A stretch of 64,000 bases of DNA from contig LNED01000022.1 of the NCBI GenBank assembly GCA_001464915.1, positions 124,001 to 188,000 of the forward strand, given 5' to 3'. Position numbers and translations under genes: made by a program. Within the stretch, counting starts at the first letter, position 1. Every line of letters starts with the position of its first letter. Positions 8,243 through 18,103 of the stretch are shown here, piece after piece. The notes below the pieces were generated by a model. The model saw only the letters and a program-made list of their open reading frames with translations. It did no database searches and was not told the DNA's origin. This DNA comes from Sphingomonadales bacterium Ga0077531. GTDB lineage: Bacteria; Pseudomonadota; Alphaproteobacteria; Sphingomonadales; Sphingomonadaceae.

Positions 8243-9682
8243 TTGTCCATCTCTGGACTTGATCTGTGGCAGTGGATTGCACTGCTACAGCACGAACTGC
8301 TGCTATTTGCTGGTGTGTTCTTCCTGATTGGTGCGCTGGATGACCTTGCGGTTGATGCCGTCTGGCTGTGGCTGAAAGCAGGTGGGCGGGCGGTGACCCC
8401 GCGTCGGCCGCGCAATCTGCTCCAGAACCGCAGCCTGCACGGCCCGGTCGCGGTGTTTATTCCCGCATGGCACGAAGCAGCAGTGATCGGCCAGACTATC
8501 CGGCATTTGCTCGATAGCTGGCCGCAGCCGACGATGCGCCTCTATGTCGGCTGCTACCGCAACGATCCCGCTACACTCGCCGCTGGCATCGCCGCCGCGC
8601 AGGGTGACCCGCGCTTGCGGATGGTGATCCATGACCGCGACGGGCCGACCACCAAGGCCGATTGCCTCAACCGCCTTTACGCCGCGCTTACCATTGATGA
8701 GGCGCGCAGCGGCAGCCGCTTTGCCGCCGTGGTGTTCCACGATGCCGAGGATCTGGTCGATCCCGCTGCGCTCGGCCTGCTGGATGAAGCCATCGCCGAT
8801 GGGGCCGATTTCGCGCAGCTGCCAGTTGCGCCGCTGGTGCCGCGGCATCATGACGGCAGCCGAGGGGGCGGCTGGATCGCGCGCCAGATCGGCAGCCACT
8901 ATTGCGAGGAATTTGCCGAGGCGCATGGCAAGGGAATGGTGGTGCGCGATGCGTTGGGCGCCGGGCTGCCGGGAGCGGGGGTCGGCTGTGCGGCATCGCG
9001 CCGGGCGCTGCATGGGCTCGCCGCGCGCCGCTCTGACGGCCTGCCGTTCGCCAGCGATTCGCTGACCGAGGATTATGAACTCGGCCTCGCGATTGCGGCG
9101 GCGGGCGGGCGCTGCCGGTTCGTGCGCGTGCGCGGCGATGATGGGCGGTTGATCGCCACCCGCGCGTTCTTCCCGGATCGGTTCGACACGGTGGTGCGTC
9201 AGAAATGCCGCTGGGTGCTGGGCATTGCCTTGCAGGGCTGGGACCGGGTCGGCTGGTCGGGCGGGCTGATCGAATATTGGATGCGCATCCGCGACCGGCG
9301 CGGACCGCTGACCGCGCTGGTGCTGCTGGCGGGCTATGCGCTGGTGCTGTTGACCGGGGTGATGGGTGTTGCGGTTGCCACCGGACTGACCCAGCCGGTG
9401 CCGCTGACCCCGATGCTCAAAGGGCTGCTGATTGCCAATGCGCTGGCGTTTGTGTGGCGGGTGGCGATGCGATTTGCCTTTACCGCGCGCGAATATGGCG
9501 TGTCCGAAGGGCTGCTGGCGGTAGCGCGGATACCGCTGGCGAATGTCATCGCGATCATCGCCGGGCGGCGCGCGGTGTTCGCCTATGCCGCCACGCTGGG
9601 CGGGCGAGCGGCGGCGTGGGACAAGACCGAGCATGTTGTGCACCCGGCGCAATTGGGGCTTGCTGCTGGAACGGGCCGGTGA
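8243..9682 (+). CDS. NfrB-like inner-membrane family 2 glycosyltransferase
   Basis: About 479 aa. An N-terminal membrane helix (WIALLQHELLLFAGVFFLIG) leads into a GT-A glycosyltransferase domain (VAVFIPAWHEAAVI, then DRDGPTTKADCLN, FHDAEDLVDP as the DxD-like motif, TEDYELGL, and QKCRW as a QxxRW-like motif), followed by several C-terminal helices. This is the architecture of bacteriophage N4 adsorption protein B, which with NfrA exports an exopolysaccharide in E. coli. The C-terminal MshEN domain of E. coli NfrB (745 aa) is absent. TTG at 8243 is preferred because GGGGAAGGGGG lies 6 nt upstream; an in-frame TTG at 8213 (AAAGG upstream) is possible. Its stop overlaps the next start by 4 nt (GTGA). 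Confidence 0.75.
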   Translation: MSISGLDLWQWIALLQHELLLFAGVFFLIGALDDLAVDAVWLWLKAGGRAVTPRRPRNLLQNRSLHGPVAVFIPAWHEAAVIGQTIRHLLDSWPQPTMRLYVGCYRNDPATLAAGIAAAQGDPRLRMVIHDRDGPTTKADCLNRLYAALTIDEARSGSRFAAVVFHDAEDLVDPAALGLLDEAIADGADFAQLPVAPLVPRHHDGSRGGGWIARQIGSHYCEEFAEAHGKGMVVRDALGAGLPGAGVGCAASRRALHGLAARRSDGLPFASDSLTEDYELGLAIAAAGGRCRFVRVRGDDGRLIATRAFFPDRFDTVVRQKCRWVLGIALQGWDRVGWSGGLIEYWMRIRDRRGPLTALVLLAGYALVLLTGVMGVAVATGLTQPVPLTPMLKGLLIANALAFVWRVAMRFAFTAREYGVSEGLLAVARIPLANVIAIIAGRRAVFAYAATLGGRAAAWDKTEHVVHPAQLGLAAGTGR

Positions 9683-10833
9683 CGGATCTGGCTGGCACAG
9701 CCGGACGGCGCGGCGGGCCCTTGCTGATGTTGGCGCTGTTGCTGACCGCATGGACTGGCGCGCGGGCGCTGTGGTGGGAAAATCCCTTCACCGGGATCGA
9801 GGAAGTTTTCAGCGCTCCAATCGCGGGCACGCCGCCCGTCCCAGCAATGGCACCCGCGATGGCGTCCTCGTCGACAGATCTGATTGTGGCCGAGGTGCAG
9901 CGTGATGCGGCGGAGCGTGGCCTGCCAGTGCCGTCCGTTGCCGCGGCAACCGGCTGGGCCAATGCTGGGTTGGCGCGTGCGCGCAGGACCGGGCCGATCG
10001 ACCCGCAGTTCGCCGCCGCGCATCAGCTGCTGTGGCGGGCCGGGCTGCGCGACGCGGGGCTGCGTTTTGGCAGCGCGCGCTCATATGGGCCGGAAACCTT
10101 TGCGCTGCCGCAGCGGCCGCCGTTTCTTCCTCCGGCCCAGCGGCCCGCCACGGCCAATGGCGGCGGGCGGTGGTCGGCGGATGGCTGGGCATTCTGGCGG
10201 CAGGGATCAGACGCCGCGCCGATCTCGCAAGGGCGCGTGCCGATTTACGGCGCAAGCCAGGTCGGCGCGGTGCTGCAATACCGGATTGCAACCACGGCGG
10301 CGCGTGATCCGCGGCTTTATGCTCGCGCTTATCGCGCGTTGGTGCGGCGCGGTGAGCAGGAATTGGCACTCGGCGCGTCGGTCCGTCCGTTCCCGCGTGT
10401 GCCGGTGCGGATCGCGGGCGAGGTGCGGTTGACCGATGCGGCCTTCACCAACGAGGTGCGCCCATCGGCCTATGCAGTGACCGAACTTGCGCCGATCCGG
10501 CTGCCCTATGGCGCGCAGGTTGAAGCCTATGGGCAGGCCGGCTGGGTCGGCGGTGCATCGGCCACCGCCTTTGCCGATGGGCAGGCGAGCGTGACCCGCG
10601 AGGTTGATCTGGTGGCCGATGCGACCGGCGATGCCCTGCGCATCAGCGTGGGGGCGGGCGCATGGGGCGGCGCGCAGGCGGATGCGCAGCGGATCGACCT
10701 TGGCCCAACGATGCGGCTTGATCTGACGGTGGGCGATGTGCCCGCGCGCCTCTCGCTCGACTGGCGCGAGCGGGTAGGGGGACAGGCGGGGCCGGATTCG
10801 GGGCTGGCAGCGACGCTTTCTGCGCGGTTTTGA
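9679..10833 (+). CDS. NfrA-C-terminal-like outer-membrane protein, partner of the NfrB-like enzyme
   Basis: About 384 aa. A hydrophobic segment near residue 16-30 (LLMLALLLTAWTGARALWW) is a likely signal sequence or anchor. The C-terminal half (about 190-384) is rich in alternating strands (VRIAGEVRLTD, YGAQVEAYGQAGWVGG, MRLDLTVGDVPARLSLDWRER) and ends in Phe (ATLSARF), as outer-membrane barrels do. It resembles the C-terminal part of the phage N4 receptor NfrA, without the long TPR-rich N-terminal region of the E. coli protein. The GTG at 9679 overlaps the previous stop; an ATG at 9727 would shorten the leader. The coupling suggests a two-component polysaccharide synthesis and export unit. 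Confidence 0.6.
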   Translation: MTDLAGTAGRRGGPLLMLALLLTAWTGARALWWENPFTGIEEVFSAPIAGTPPVPAMAPAMASSSTDLIVAEVQRDAAERGLPVPSVAAATGWANAGLARARRTGPIDPQFAAAHQLLWRAGLRDAGLRFGSARSYGPETFALPQRPPFLPPAQRPATANGGGRWSADGWAFWRQGSDAAPISQGRVPIYGASQVGAVLQYRIATTAARDPRLYARAYRALVRRGEQELALGASVRPFPRVPVRIAGEVRLTDAAFTNEVRPSAYAVTELAPIRLPYGAQVEAYGQAGWVGGASATAFADGQASVTREVDLVADATGDALRISVGAGAWGGAQADAQRIDLGPTMRLDLTVGDVPARLSLDWRERVGGQAGPDSGLAATLSARF

Positions 10834-10920
10834 AGGCCGGCCGCTCTCACCGGAGCGTAAACGACCATAACCTGATAACCCCGGCTTTCATCCCCTGCCG
10901 CGCTGGTCTAGTCGTGGGGT

Positions 10921-11838
10921 ATGGACGTCTACCTGCCCATCGCGAATCTTTCGGTCAATGGCCTCTACATCGTGCTGCTGGGCGGGCTGACGGGTATTCT
11001 GTCAGGCCTGTTCGGGGTCGGCGGCGGGTTTCTGACAACGCCGCTGCTGATTTTTTACGGCATCCCCCCCACAGTCGCCGCCGCATCTGCCGCGACGCAG
11101 GTGACAGGCGCCAGCGTGTCGGGCGTGCTGGCCCATTCGCGCCGCAAGGGCGTGGATTACCGCATGGGCGGCGTGATGGTCGGCGGCGGGATTATCGGCG
11201 CGCTGATTGGCGCGGTATTGTTCCGGGTGCTACAATCATTCGGGCAGATCGATGTCGTCATCAGCATCCTTTATGTGGTGATGCTGGGATCAATCGGGAC
11301 GCTGATGTTGCGCGAAGCGGTGACCTCGCTCAGACCTGGGTTACTGGGCAAGGTCGCAGCTCCGGTGCGCAAGCGGCGTCACCACCCGCTGGTGGCTAGC
11401 CTGCCCTATCGCTGGCGGTTCTACGCCTCGGGCCTGTATATTTCGCCGCTGGCGCCAATGCTACTGGGGCTGGCGGTGGGCGTGCTGACGATGCTGATGG
11501 GGGTTGGCGGCGGGTTTTTGCTGGTGCCTGCCATGCTATATATTCTGGGCATGAGCGGCAATGTCGTGGTCGGCACGTCGCTGTTCCAGATCCTGTTTGT
11601 GACGATGGTCACCACCATGACCCACGCGCTTACCACCAAGGCGGTGGATCTGGTGCTGGCGGCGCTGCTGCTGTTGGGATCGGTGCTGGGCGCGCAATTC
11701 GGCACGCAGATCGCGCTGAAAGCCCGGCCGGAATATCTGCGGCTGGCGCTGGCGGCGCTGGTGCTCGTGATCGCGCTGCGGATGCTCTACGGCCTCGGCG
11801 TGCAGCCCGACGAGATCTACACCGTGGCGCCGCTATGA
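10921..11838 (+). CDS. TauE/SafE family sulfite/sulfonate exporter
   Basis: 305-aa membrane protein with eight to nine helices and the duplicated TauE/SafE signature: GLFGVGGGFLTTPLL near residue 30 and LMGVGGGFLLVPAML near 193. The family exports sulfite, sulfoacetate or related organosulfur anions, though many members have no known substrate. A 20-residue basic loop (PVRKRRHHP) joins the two halves. ATG 10921 follows GTGGGGT. Its stop overlaps the ATG of the TIGR02186 gene by 4 nt (ATGA), and these two families are commonly paired in Alphaproteobacteria, so they probably work together. Confidence 0.85.
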   Translation: MDVYLPIANLSVNGLYIVLLGGLTGILSGLFGVGGGFLTTPLLIFYGIPPTVAAASAATQVTGASVSGVLAHSRRKGVDYRMGGVMVGGGIIGALIGAVLFRVLQSFGQIDVVISILYVVMLGSIGTLMLREAVTSLRPGLLGKVAAPVRKRRHHPLVASLPYRWRFYASGLYISPLAPMLLGLAVGVLTMLMGVGGGFLLVPAMLYILGMSGNVVVGTSLFQILFVTMVTTMTHALTTKAVDLVLAALLLLGSVLGAQFGTQIALKARPEYLRLALAALVLVIALRMLYGLGVQPDEIYTVAPL

Positions 11839-12614
11839 ATGTGAGCGGGCGGTTGGCTTTCGCGCTGCTTGCTTGGCTCGCGCTTTCAGCCCCCCCCGCC
11901 TTTGCCCAGCGCGAGCCGGTGCTGGTGCCCGCCGTCAGCCAATCATTGATCGAGGTGCGGCAGGGCTTCACCGGGGCGCGGCTGCTGCTTTACGGCGCGG
12001 TGATCGATCCGGCGGGCGCGGGACAGATGGGCGAATATGACATTGTGGTGGTGCTCAAAGGCCCGGCCGAACCGATCCGCCTCCGCGAAAAAGAACGCAT
12101 TGCCGGCATCTGGGCCAACGCCGGGTCGAGCGATTTCCGTTCTGCCCCTGCGTTCTTTGCGGTCGTCTCATCGCGCCCGATCGCCGATATCGTCGATGAG
12201 CGCACGGCCGCGATTTACGAGCTTGGCACCGATTTCATCCAGCTTAGCCCTTCGGGTGAGATCGAACCCGAAGAACAGGCCCGCTTTGCCCAAGGGCTGG
12301 TCGAACTGCGCCGCAAACAGGGTCTGTATCAGGAGAACCCCGGCGGGGTGAGCATCAGCGAAAAGGTGCTGTATCAGGCGCGCATCAACCTGCCATCCAA
12401 CGTCACCACCGGGCGCTACACCGCGGAAACATTCGCGATTGCACGCGGGCGGGTGTTGGCGAGCGGAACTGCGCGGATCGAAGTGGTCAAAGCCGGGCTC
12501 GAAGGTCAGGTGGTCAGCGCCGCGCAGCGCTGGTCGTTTTTTTATGGTCTTGGCGCGATTGCGTTGTCGCTGGGCATGGGCTGGCTGGCCGGTCGCCTGT
12601 TCGCCAGACCCTAG
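11835..12614 (+). CDS. TIGR02186-family periplasmic/transmembrane protein
   Basis: 259 aa. A signal peptide (LAFALLAWLALSAPPAFAQ, cleavage about residue 25) precedes a periplasmic domain, and one C-terminal helix (about 232-254) anchors it. The pattern YDIVVVLKGP, REKERIAGIWAN and VSEKVLYQARINLPSNVTTGRY matches the alphaproteobacterial family TIGR02186, which sits next to TauE/SafE exporters. No enzymatic motif is seen. It is likely an accessory of the exporter, inferred from the 4-nt overlap with it. Confidence 0.75.
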   Translation: MNVSGRLAFALLAWLALSAPPAFAQREPVLVPAVSQSLIEVRQGFTGARLLLYGAVIDPAGAGQMGEYDIVVVLKGPAEPIRLREKERIAGIWANAGSSDFRSAPAFFAVVSSRPIADIVDERTAAIYELGTDFIQLSPSGEIEPEEQARFAQGLVELRRKQGLYQENPGGVSISEKVLYQARINLPSNVTTGRYTAETFAIARGRVLASGTARIEVVKAGLEGQVVSAAQRWSFFYGLGAIALSLGMGWLAGRLFARP

Positions 12615-12702
12615 CGGGACTTGCGCGTAAAATTGACCCGATTTTAACCGGACCCGCCGTATCTCCTTGCCGGTGTCAACACTGGCGCAGGGAAAGGCGC
12701 AA

Positions 12703-14400
12703 ATGACCGATCACGGCAGGCAGGATTTCGAACGCTTCACAGGCCCCAATCCGGTTGGGCAGGCGGAGCATGCCAGCGCTGCGGCCACTGGTGGGCACGA
12801 TAACTCGCGCCTGCCGATTGGCGTGGTGCTCGAAATTTCGGGATCAGGCTCACAGATCGCGCTTGATCTGCAACGGCTGAACGAATGCATGGAGGATGCC
12901 GATCCTTCGATTGCGCTCGCCGGGCAGGTCGGCAGTCAGATCAAGATCCGCGTCGGCGAATCCTGGCTGCTCGCCAACGTGCGCGATCAACGCAAGGATC
13001 GCCGCACCGAAGGCGGGATCATCGCCCACATCGATTTTCTGGGCGAAGGCGCTGAAGAAAAGCTGACCGGGCGCATCCATGGGTTCAGGCGCGGGGTCAC
13101 CCGTTATCCGGTGCCGGGCGCAATGTGCTATCCCGCCACCACCAAGGATCTGGAACAAATTTACGCGAGCGATGGCCGTTCCAGCATCACCATCGGCACG
13201 GTGTTCCCCACCCGCGATATCCGCGCCGGGCTGTATGTCGACGCGATGCTGGGCAAGCACTTTGCGCTGCTGGGATCGACCGGGACGGGCAAATCGACCA
13301 GCGCCGCGCTGATCCTCCACCGAATCTGCGAAGCTGCGCCCAAGGGTCATATCGTGATGATCGACCCGCACGGCGAATATTCCGCCGCGTTCCGCCAGAC
13401 CGGGCAGATCCTCGACGTGTCGAACCTGCAAATGCCGTACTGGCTGATGAATTTCGAAGAGCATTGCGAGGTGCTGTTGTCGGGCAGCGGCAATGAACGG
13501 CAGGTCGATAGCGATATTCTTGCCAAGTGCCTGCTCTCCGCGCGGTCGAAAAACCGGCTGGCGCAGACGATGGGCAAAATCACAGTGGATTCGCCGATCC
13601 CCTATCTGCTCTCAGACCTTGGCAACATCATTCAGGACGAGATGGGCAAGCTCGACAAGGCAACCTCGTCCGCGCCGTTCATGCGGATCAAGGGCAAGCT
13701 TGACGAGATCAAGGCCGATCCGCGTTACCAGTTCATGTTCTCAGGCATGCTGGTGGGTGACACGATGGCTGATTTCATCGGCAAGGTGTTCCGCATGCCC
13801 GGCAACGGCAAGCCGATCTCGATCATCGACGTGTCGGGCGTGCCATCGGACATCACCTCGACTGTGGTCGCGGTGCTGAGCCGGCTCGTGTTCGATTTCG
13901 CGATCTGGGGGCGCGAGGAAAAGACGCGGCCCGTGCTGCTGGTGTGCGAAGAAGCGCACCGTTACGTTCCTAATGAGAGGAACGCCGATGGATCATCGGT
14001 GGGCAAGATCCTCAGCCGGATTGCCAAGGAAGGCCGTAAATACGGCATCAGCCTCGGCCTGATCACCCAGCGTCCGTCTGACTTGGCCGAAGGCGTGCTG
14101 TCGCAGTGCGGCACGATCATTTCGATGCGCCTCAACAACGACCGCGACCAAGCCTTCGTGAAAGCCGCGATGCCCGAAGGCGCGCGCGGGTTCCTTGATT
14201 CGATCCCGGCACTGCGCAACCGCGAATGCATCATCTGCGGCGAAGGCGTGGCAATCCCGATCCGCGTAAGCTTCGACAACCTCGAAGAACACAAGCGCCC
14301 GGCATCCGAAGACCCGAGCTTCGTCGAATTGTGGAACAAGGACGGCGGTGAGGAAGAATTGGTCGAACGCGTGGTGATGCGCTGGAGAAGTCAGGGGTAA
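12703..14400 (+). CDS. HerA-like ATPase (HAS-barrel plus DUF87)
   Basis: 565-aa ATPase of the FtsK/HerA superfamily. An N-terminal beta-barrel (HAS-barrel, about 25-130) precedes the DUF87 domain with Walker A LGSTGTGKST near residue 190, DPHGEYS near 222, Walker B VLLVCEEAHRY near 411, and a conserved arginine region (SRIAKEGRKYG, LITQRPSDL). HerA with NurA processes DNA ends in archaea; bacterial homologues occur alone or in defence systems. No NurA-like nuclease or defence gene is adjacent, so a housekeeping DNA translocase role is more likely. The frame is open upstream to 12667 but the ATG at 12703 has GGGAAAGGC in front and is preferred. Confidence 0.8.
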   Translation: MTDHGRQDFERFTGPNPVGQAEHASAAATGGHDNSRLPIGVVLEISGSGSQIALDLQRLNECMEDADPSIALAGQVGSQIKIRVGESWLLANVRDQRKDRRTEGGIIAHIDFLGEGAEEKLTGRIHGFRRGVTRYPVPGAMCYPATTKDLEQIYASDGRSSITIGTVFPTRDIRAGLYVDAMLGKHFALLGSTGTGKSTSAALILHRICEAAPKGHIVMIDPHGEYSAAFRQTGQILDVSNLQMPYWLMNFEEHCEVLLSGSGNERQVDSDILAKCLLSARSKNRLAQTMGKITVDSPIPYLLSDLGNIIQDEMGKLDKATSSAPFMRIKGKLDEIKADPRYQFMFSGMLVGDTMADFIGKVFRMPGNGKPISIIDVSGVPSDITSTVVAVLSRLVFDFAIWGREEKTRPVLLVCEEAHRYVPNERNADGSSVGKILSRIAKEGRKYGISLGLITQRPSDLAEGVLSQCGTIISMRLNNDRDQAFVKAAMPEGARGFLDSIPALRNRECIICGEGVAIPIRVSFDNLEEHKRPASEDPSFVELWNKDGGEEELVERVVMRWRSQG

Positions 14401-14439
14401 GGAGGGGGGAAGACTCCTCATCCCCGCGCTGATCCGGAC

Positions 14440-14532
14440 CCGCAAGGTCCGCAAGGGCGACCGCCCGCCCGCAGGCGCTCGCGCGAAGCGCGAAACGCGC
14501 CGAGGACGTTCGCCCGGAGGGGCGAGCGCAAA
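14440..14532. repeat. GC-rich extragenic palindromic cluster between the HerA-like gene and queE
   Basis: The 137-bp gap between two convergent genes holds several short inverted repeats: GGGCGACCGCCC, GCGCGAAGCGC and CGCCCGGAGGGGCG, in a stretch with a strongly biased composition. This is the look of a REP/RIME-like extragenic element and may act as a bidirectional transcription end for the two converging operons. Family membership needs a genome-wide count. Confidence 0.4.
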
Positions 14533-14537
14533 GCAGA

Positions 14538-15272
14538 CTAAGTGCCTCTGGTATCCCCGTACAAATGAATATGCAGCCGGTCGCTCATACGGAACCCGTG
14601 CTTTAGGCATAGGCCGCTGAGCCATGCCTGCCGCTCGCGCTGGGCTGCTGTGCTGGTGCCTTCGGCCATCAGATAGACGTGGCCCGGGCGGAAGCGGTAG
14701 CGGCGCTGCAGTTCCAGCACCTCGTCCACGTCCGCAGGCGAGGCTACCACGAACTTCAGGAAAGCGCGCGGATCTGCCGCCCATGCGTCCAGCCGCTCTG
14801 GGATCAGCGCGAGGTCGGCCGGGTTGCCAGAATGCGACAGCTTGGGGCTGACATTGTACTGATCGACCCGGATGTCGAGCCGCGCAGGGCTTGCCACCGT
14901 GCCGTTGGTTTCAATCTCGACGCTGATGTCGGGCAGGTGTTCCAACATCTCGGCCAGAGCGCCTGCCTGCAACAGTGGTTCGCCCCCGGTGATGACGAGG
15001 CGGTTCTGCCCCAGCGCAGCGATGCGCTCCGCGGTTTCGGCGGGCGAGAGCGTGACCTGATTGGCCTTGCGTTCGTAGGCGATGCCGTCGCGGTGGGGCC
15101 GATTGTCTCCCTCGAAGTGCCACGTATAGGCCGTGTCGCACCACGTGCAGGCAAGGTTGCAGCGGCTCAGGCGCACGAAGGCGACCGGCACGCCTGCGCT
15201 CGGCCCTTCGCCTTGCAGGCTGGCGAAGATTTCAGGCCCGCCGGTGTCGTCGGTGGCGAGAGTGAGGTTCAC
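14538..15272 (-). CDS. queE: 7-carboxy-7-deazaguanine synthase (radical SAM)
   Basis: Radical SAM enzyme that converts 6-carboxytetrahydropterin to 7-carboxy-7-deazaguanine in queuosine biosynthesis. The 244-aa protein shows SLQGEGPSAGVPVAFVRL, the cluster-binding CNLACTWC (C-x3-C-x2-C, C38, C42, C45) followed by DTAYTWHFEG, and the SAM-binding VITGGEPLLQ. The start codon is GTG at 15270-15272, one base after the valS stop, so translation is coupled to valS. No queC, queD or queF is within the window. Confidence 0.92.
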   Translation of the reverse strand: MNLTLATDDTGGPEIFASLQGEGPSAGVPVAFVRLSRCNLACTWCDTAYTWHFEGDNRPHRDGIAYERKANQVTLSPAETAERIAALGQNRLVITGGEPLLQAGALAEMLEHLPDISVEIETNGTVASPARLDIRVDQYNVSPKLSHSGNPADLALIPERLDAWAADPRAFLKFVVASPADVDEVLELQRRYRFRPGHVYLMAEGTSTAAQRERQAWLSGLCLKHGFRMSDRLHIHLYGDTRGT

Positions 15273-15273
15273 C

Positions 15274-17997
15274 CTACCCCAACCGCGCCAATGCTGCCGT
15301 CAGCCGCCCGACCTCGCCCTGATGGTGGGCGAGATCGGCGCGGGCTTTTTCGACCGCTTCGGGCTTGGCTTTCTCGGCGAAGGCGGGGTTCGACAGGCGG
15401 CCGCCCAGCGATTTGGCTTCCTTTTCGGAAAGCCCCAGCGCCTTTTCGAGCCGCGCTTTCTCGCCTGCGATGTCGATGACCCCTTCGAGCGGGATCACGA
15501 AGACATCGGCCCCTGCGATCACCTGCATCGCCGGGCCTGCGGGCGCTTCGCCGATGGTGACTGGCGTCAGGCGGGCGAGGCGTTCGATTGCTGCCGTGCT
15601 GCGCTCAATCGTGCGCGTTGCCACATCGGATGGCGCGGCCAGATAGGCCGCCAGCTTCGCCCCCGGCGGAATGCCGAGTTCGTTCTTGGCGCTGCGGGTG
15701 TTGGTGGTGAGGTCGATCACCCAATCGATTGCGTCGGTCGCTTCCTTGCTGACTTCCGCCTCGGGCGCGGGCCACTTTGCGAGGATCAACTCGTACGGCC
15801 GCTCACCCAGCTTGTGCCACAGTTCTTCGGTGATGAAGGGCATGAAGGGGTGCAGCATGACGAGAATTTGATCGAGCGCCCATCCGGCGACCGCGCGGGT
15901 TTCCACGGCGGGCGGGCTGTCGGCGTCGCCTGCAAACACCGGCTTGATCAGTTCGAGATACCAGTCGCAGAACTTGCTCCACGTGAACTGGTAGATCGCG
16001 TTGGCGGCCGCATCGAAACGCAGATCGGCCATCGCGCGTTCGATCTCGGTCACGCAGGCGGCGACTTCGCCGATGATCCACTGGTTGGCGGCAAGGCGCG
16101 CGGCCGGGGCCTTGATGCTGGCCGAAGCGCCAATGCCGTTCGACTGGCAGAACCGCGCCGCGTTCCACAGCTTGGTGGCGAAGTTGCGATACCCCTCGAC
16201 CCGCTTTTCATCCATCTTGATGTCGCGGCCCTGGCTTTCCATTGCCGCCATAAAGAACCGCAAAGCGTCCGCGCCGTACTGGTCAATCAGGCCGAGCGGA
16301 TCGACCACATTGCCCTTGGACTTCGACATCTTCGCTCCGTCCGCCGCGCGCACGAGACCGTGGAGGTAGAGCGTGTCCCAGGGCTTTTGGCCCATCGCGT
16401 AATACCCCATCATCATCATCCGCGCGTCCCAGAAGAACAGGATGTCGAAGCCGGAGATGAGGAGCGAGTTGGGGTAGTGCTTGGCGAGCAGCGGCGCGCC
16501 GTCCTCCGGCCAGCCGAGCGTGGCGAAGGGCCACAGGGCAGACGAGAACCACGTGTCGAGCACGTCGTCATCCTGCGTCAGCGAAACGCCTTCGCCTGCG
16601 AGTGCCTGCGCTCCCTCGGCGCTTTCGGCCACGAACACGCGCCCATCATCGGCAAACCACGCCGGAATCCGGTGTCCCCACCACAGCTGGCGCGAGACGC
16701 ACCATGGCTGGATGTTCTCCATCCAGTTGAAGAAGGTCTTTTCCCACGTCTTGGGCACAATGCCGATTTCGCCGGACTTCACCGCCGCAATCGGCTTCTT
16801 TGAAAGTTCCGCAGCGTTCACGTACCATTGGTCGGTCAGCCACGGCTCGATCACCACGCCGCCGCGATCACCAAACGGGGTCTGGATCACGCGCGGTTCG
16901 GCGTCGTGTTCGGTTGGCTCGCCATCCTTGATGGTCACGTGCGGCACGAGGAAGCCCTCGGCCTTCAACCGTTCAACCACGGCCTTGCGCGCGTCGAACC
17001 GGTCGAGCCCGACGAACTCCGCCGGGATCAAGCCGTCGGCCACTTGCGCCACCGCCGCATCGGCATCGAGCATGTTGAGCATATCGCCCGCCGCAAACCC
17101 GGCACGCTTGCCGACTTCGAAGTCATTGAAATCATGGCCCGGCGTGATCTTCACACAGCCTGACCCCAGCGCCGGATCGGCGTGTTCGTCGGCGATGATG
17201 GGAATGCGCCGCCCAGTGATCGGCAGCACGATATGCTTGCCGACAACGCTGGCGTAGCGTTCGTCTTCAGGGTGCACTGCCACGGCCATATCGGCCAGCA
17301 TGGTTTCGGGCCGGGTGGTGGCGACGATGATGTGATCGGCCCCGGCATCGGTGAGCGCGCCGTCTGCCAGCGGATAGCGGAAACGCCAGAAGCTGCCCTG
17401 CACTTCGCGGGTTTCGACTTCGAGGTCAGAAATCGCGGTCTTCAGCTTCGGGTCCCAGTTCACCAGCCGCTTGTCACGGTAGATCAGCCCGTCATTATAC
17501 AGGCTGACGAAGGTTTTGATCACCGCCTTGGTGAAATGCGGGTCCATCGTGAACTGTTCGCGGCTCCAATCCATCGAACAGCCCAGACGGCGCAGCTGGT
17601 TGGTGATGGTGCCGCCGCTTTCGTGCTTCCACTCCCACACCTTCTCGACAAAGGCTTCGCGGGTGTAATTGGTGCGCTTGTCCTGCTGCGCCTCCATCTG
17701 GCGTTCGACCACCATCTGGGTCGCGATGCCCGCATGGTCGGTGCCCACCACCCACAAAGCGTCCTTGCCGCGCAGACGTTCATAGCGGACCACCACGTCC
17801 TGCAACGTGTTGTCGAGCGCGTGGCCGATGTGCAGGCTGCCGGTGACGTTCGGCGGCGGGTTGACGATGGTGAAGGGCTCGGCATTGGGCCGCTCGGGCC
17901 GGAAACAGCCGTTCGTCTCCCAATGCTGATACCAGCGCGCCTCGATCTCGGCGGGGTCGAAAGTGGTGGGCAGAGTGGGGTTTGAACTGTCGGTCAT
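15274..17997 (-). CDS. valS: Valyl-tRNA synthetase
   Basis: Charges tRNA-Val. The 907-aa class Ia synthetase has the HIGH motif ([15 protein letters not shown] near residue 45), the CP1 editing domain ([29 protein letters not shown]), KMSKSKGN near 555, the anticodon-binding domain and the C-terminal coiled coil (about 840-907) typical of ValRS. Reading upstream from MTDSSN there is a further open frame of 110 codons, but it lies in the divergent mla promoter and gene and is not similar to ValRS, so the ATG at 17995-17997 is taken as start (ATG at 18012 is a near alternative). queE follows after 1 nt. Confidence 0.97.
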   Translation of the reverse strand: MTDSSNPTLPTTFDPAEIEARWYQHWETNGCFRPERPNAEPFTIVNPPPNVTGSLHIGHALDNTLQDVVVRYERLRGKDALWVVGTDHAGIATQMVVERQMEAQQDKRTNYTREAFVEKVWEWKHESGGTITNQLRRLGCSMDWSREQFTMDPHFTKAVIKTFVSLYNDGLIYRDKRLVNWDPKLKTAISDLEVETREVQGSFWRFRYPLADGALTDAGADHIIVATTRPETMLADMAVAVHPEDERYASVVGKHIVLPITGRRIPIIADEHADPALGSGCVKITPGHDFNDFEVGKRAGFAAGDMLNMLDADAAVAQVADGLIPAEFVGLDRFDARKAVVERLKAEGFLVPHVTIKDGEPTEHDAEPRVIQTPFGDRGGVVIEPWLTDQWYVNAAELSKKPIAAVKSGEIGIVPKTWEKTFFNWMENIQPWCVSRQLWWGHRIPAWFADDGRVFVAESAEGAQALAGEGVSLTQDDDVLDTWFSSALWPFATLGWPEDGAPLLAKHYPNSLLISGFDILFFWDARMMMMGYYAMGQKPWDTLYLHGLVRAADGAKMSKSKGNVVDPLGLIDQYGADALRFFMAAMESQGRDIKMDEKRVEGYRNFATKLWNAARFCQSNGIGASASIKAPAARLAANQWIIGEVAACVTEIERAMADLRFDAAANAIYQFTWSKFCDWYLELIKPVFAGDADSPPAVETRAVAGWALDQILVMLHPFMPFITEELWHKLGERPYELILAKWPAPEAEVSKEATDAIDWVIDLTTNTRSAKNELGIPPGAKLAAYLAAPSDVATRTIERSTAAIERLARLTPVTIGEAPAGPAMQVIAGADVFVIPLEGVIDIAGEKARLEKALGLSEKEAKSLGGRLSNPAFAEKAKPEAVEKARADLAHHQGEVGRLTAALARLG

Positions 17998-18103
17998 AAT
18001 GCCCTGCGCCATGCCAGCACCTATGCTGCGATGCAATGATCGACACGACTGGCGCCCGCGCCAACCTTGCGGGGAGCGGAAATTCACCCCATACCCCATC
18101 CCG

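Noticed and set aside
15133..16803. Forward-strand open frame of 556 codons
   Set aside because: Antisense to valS and queE; no recognisable domain.
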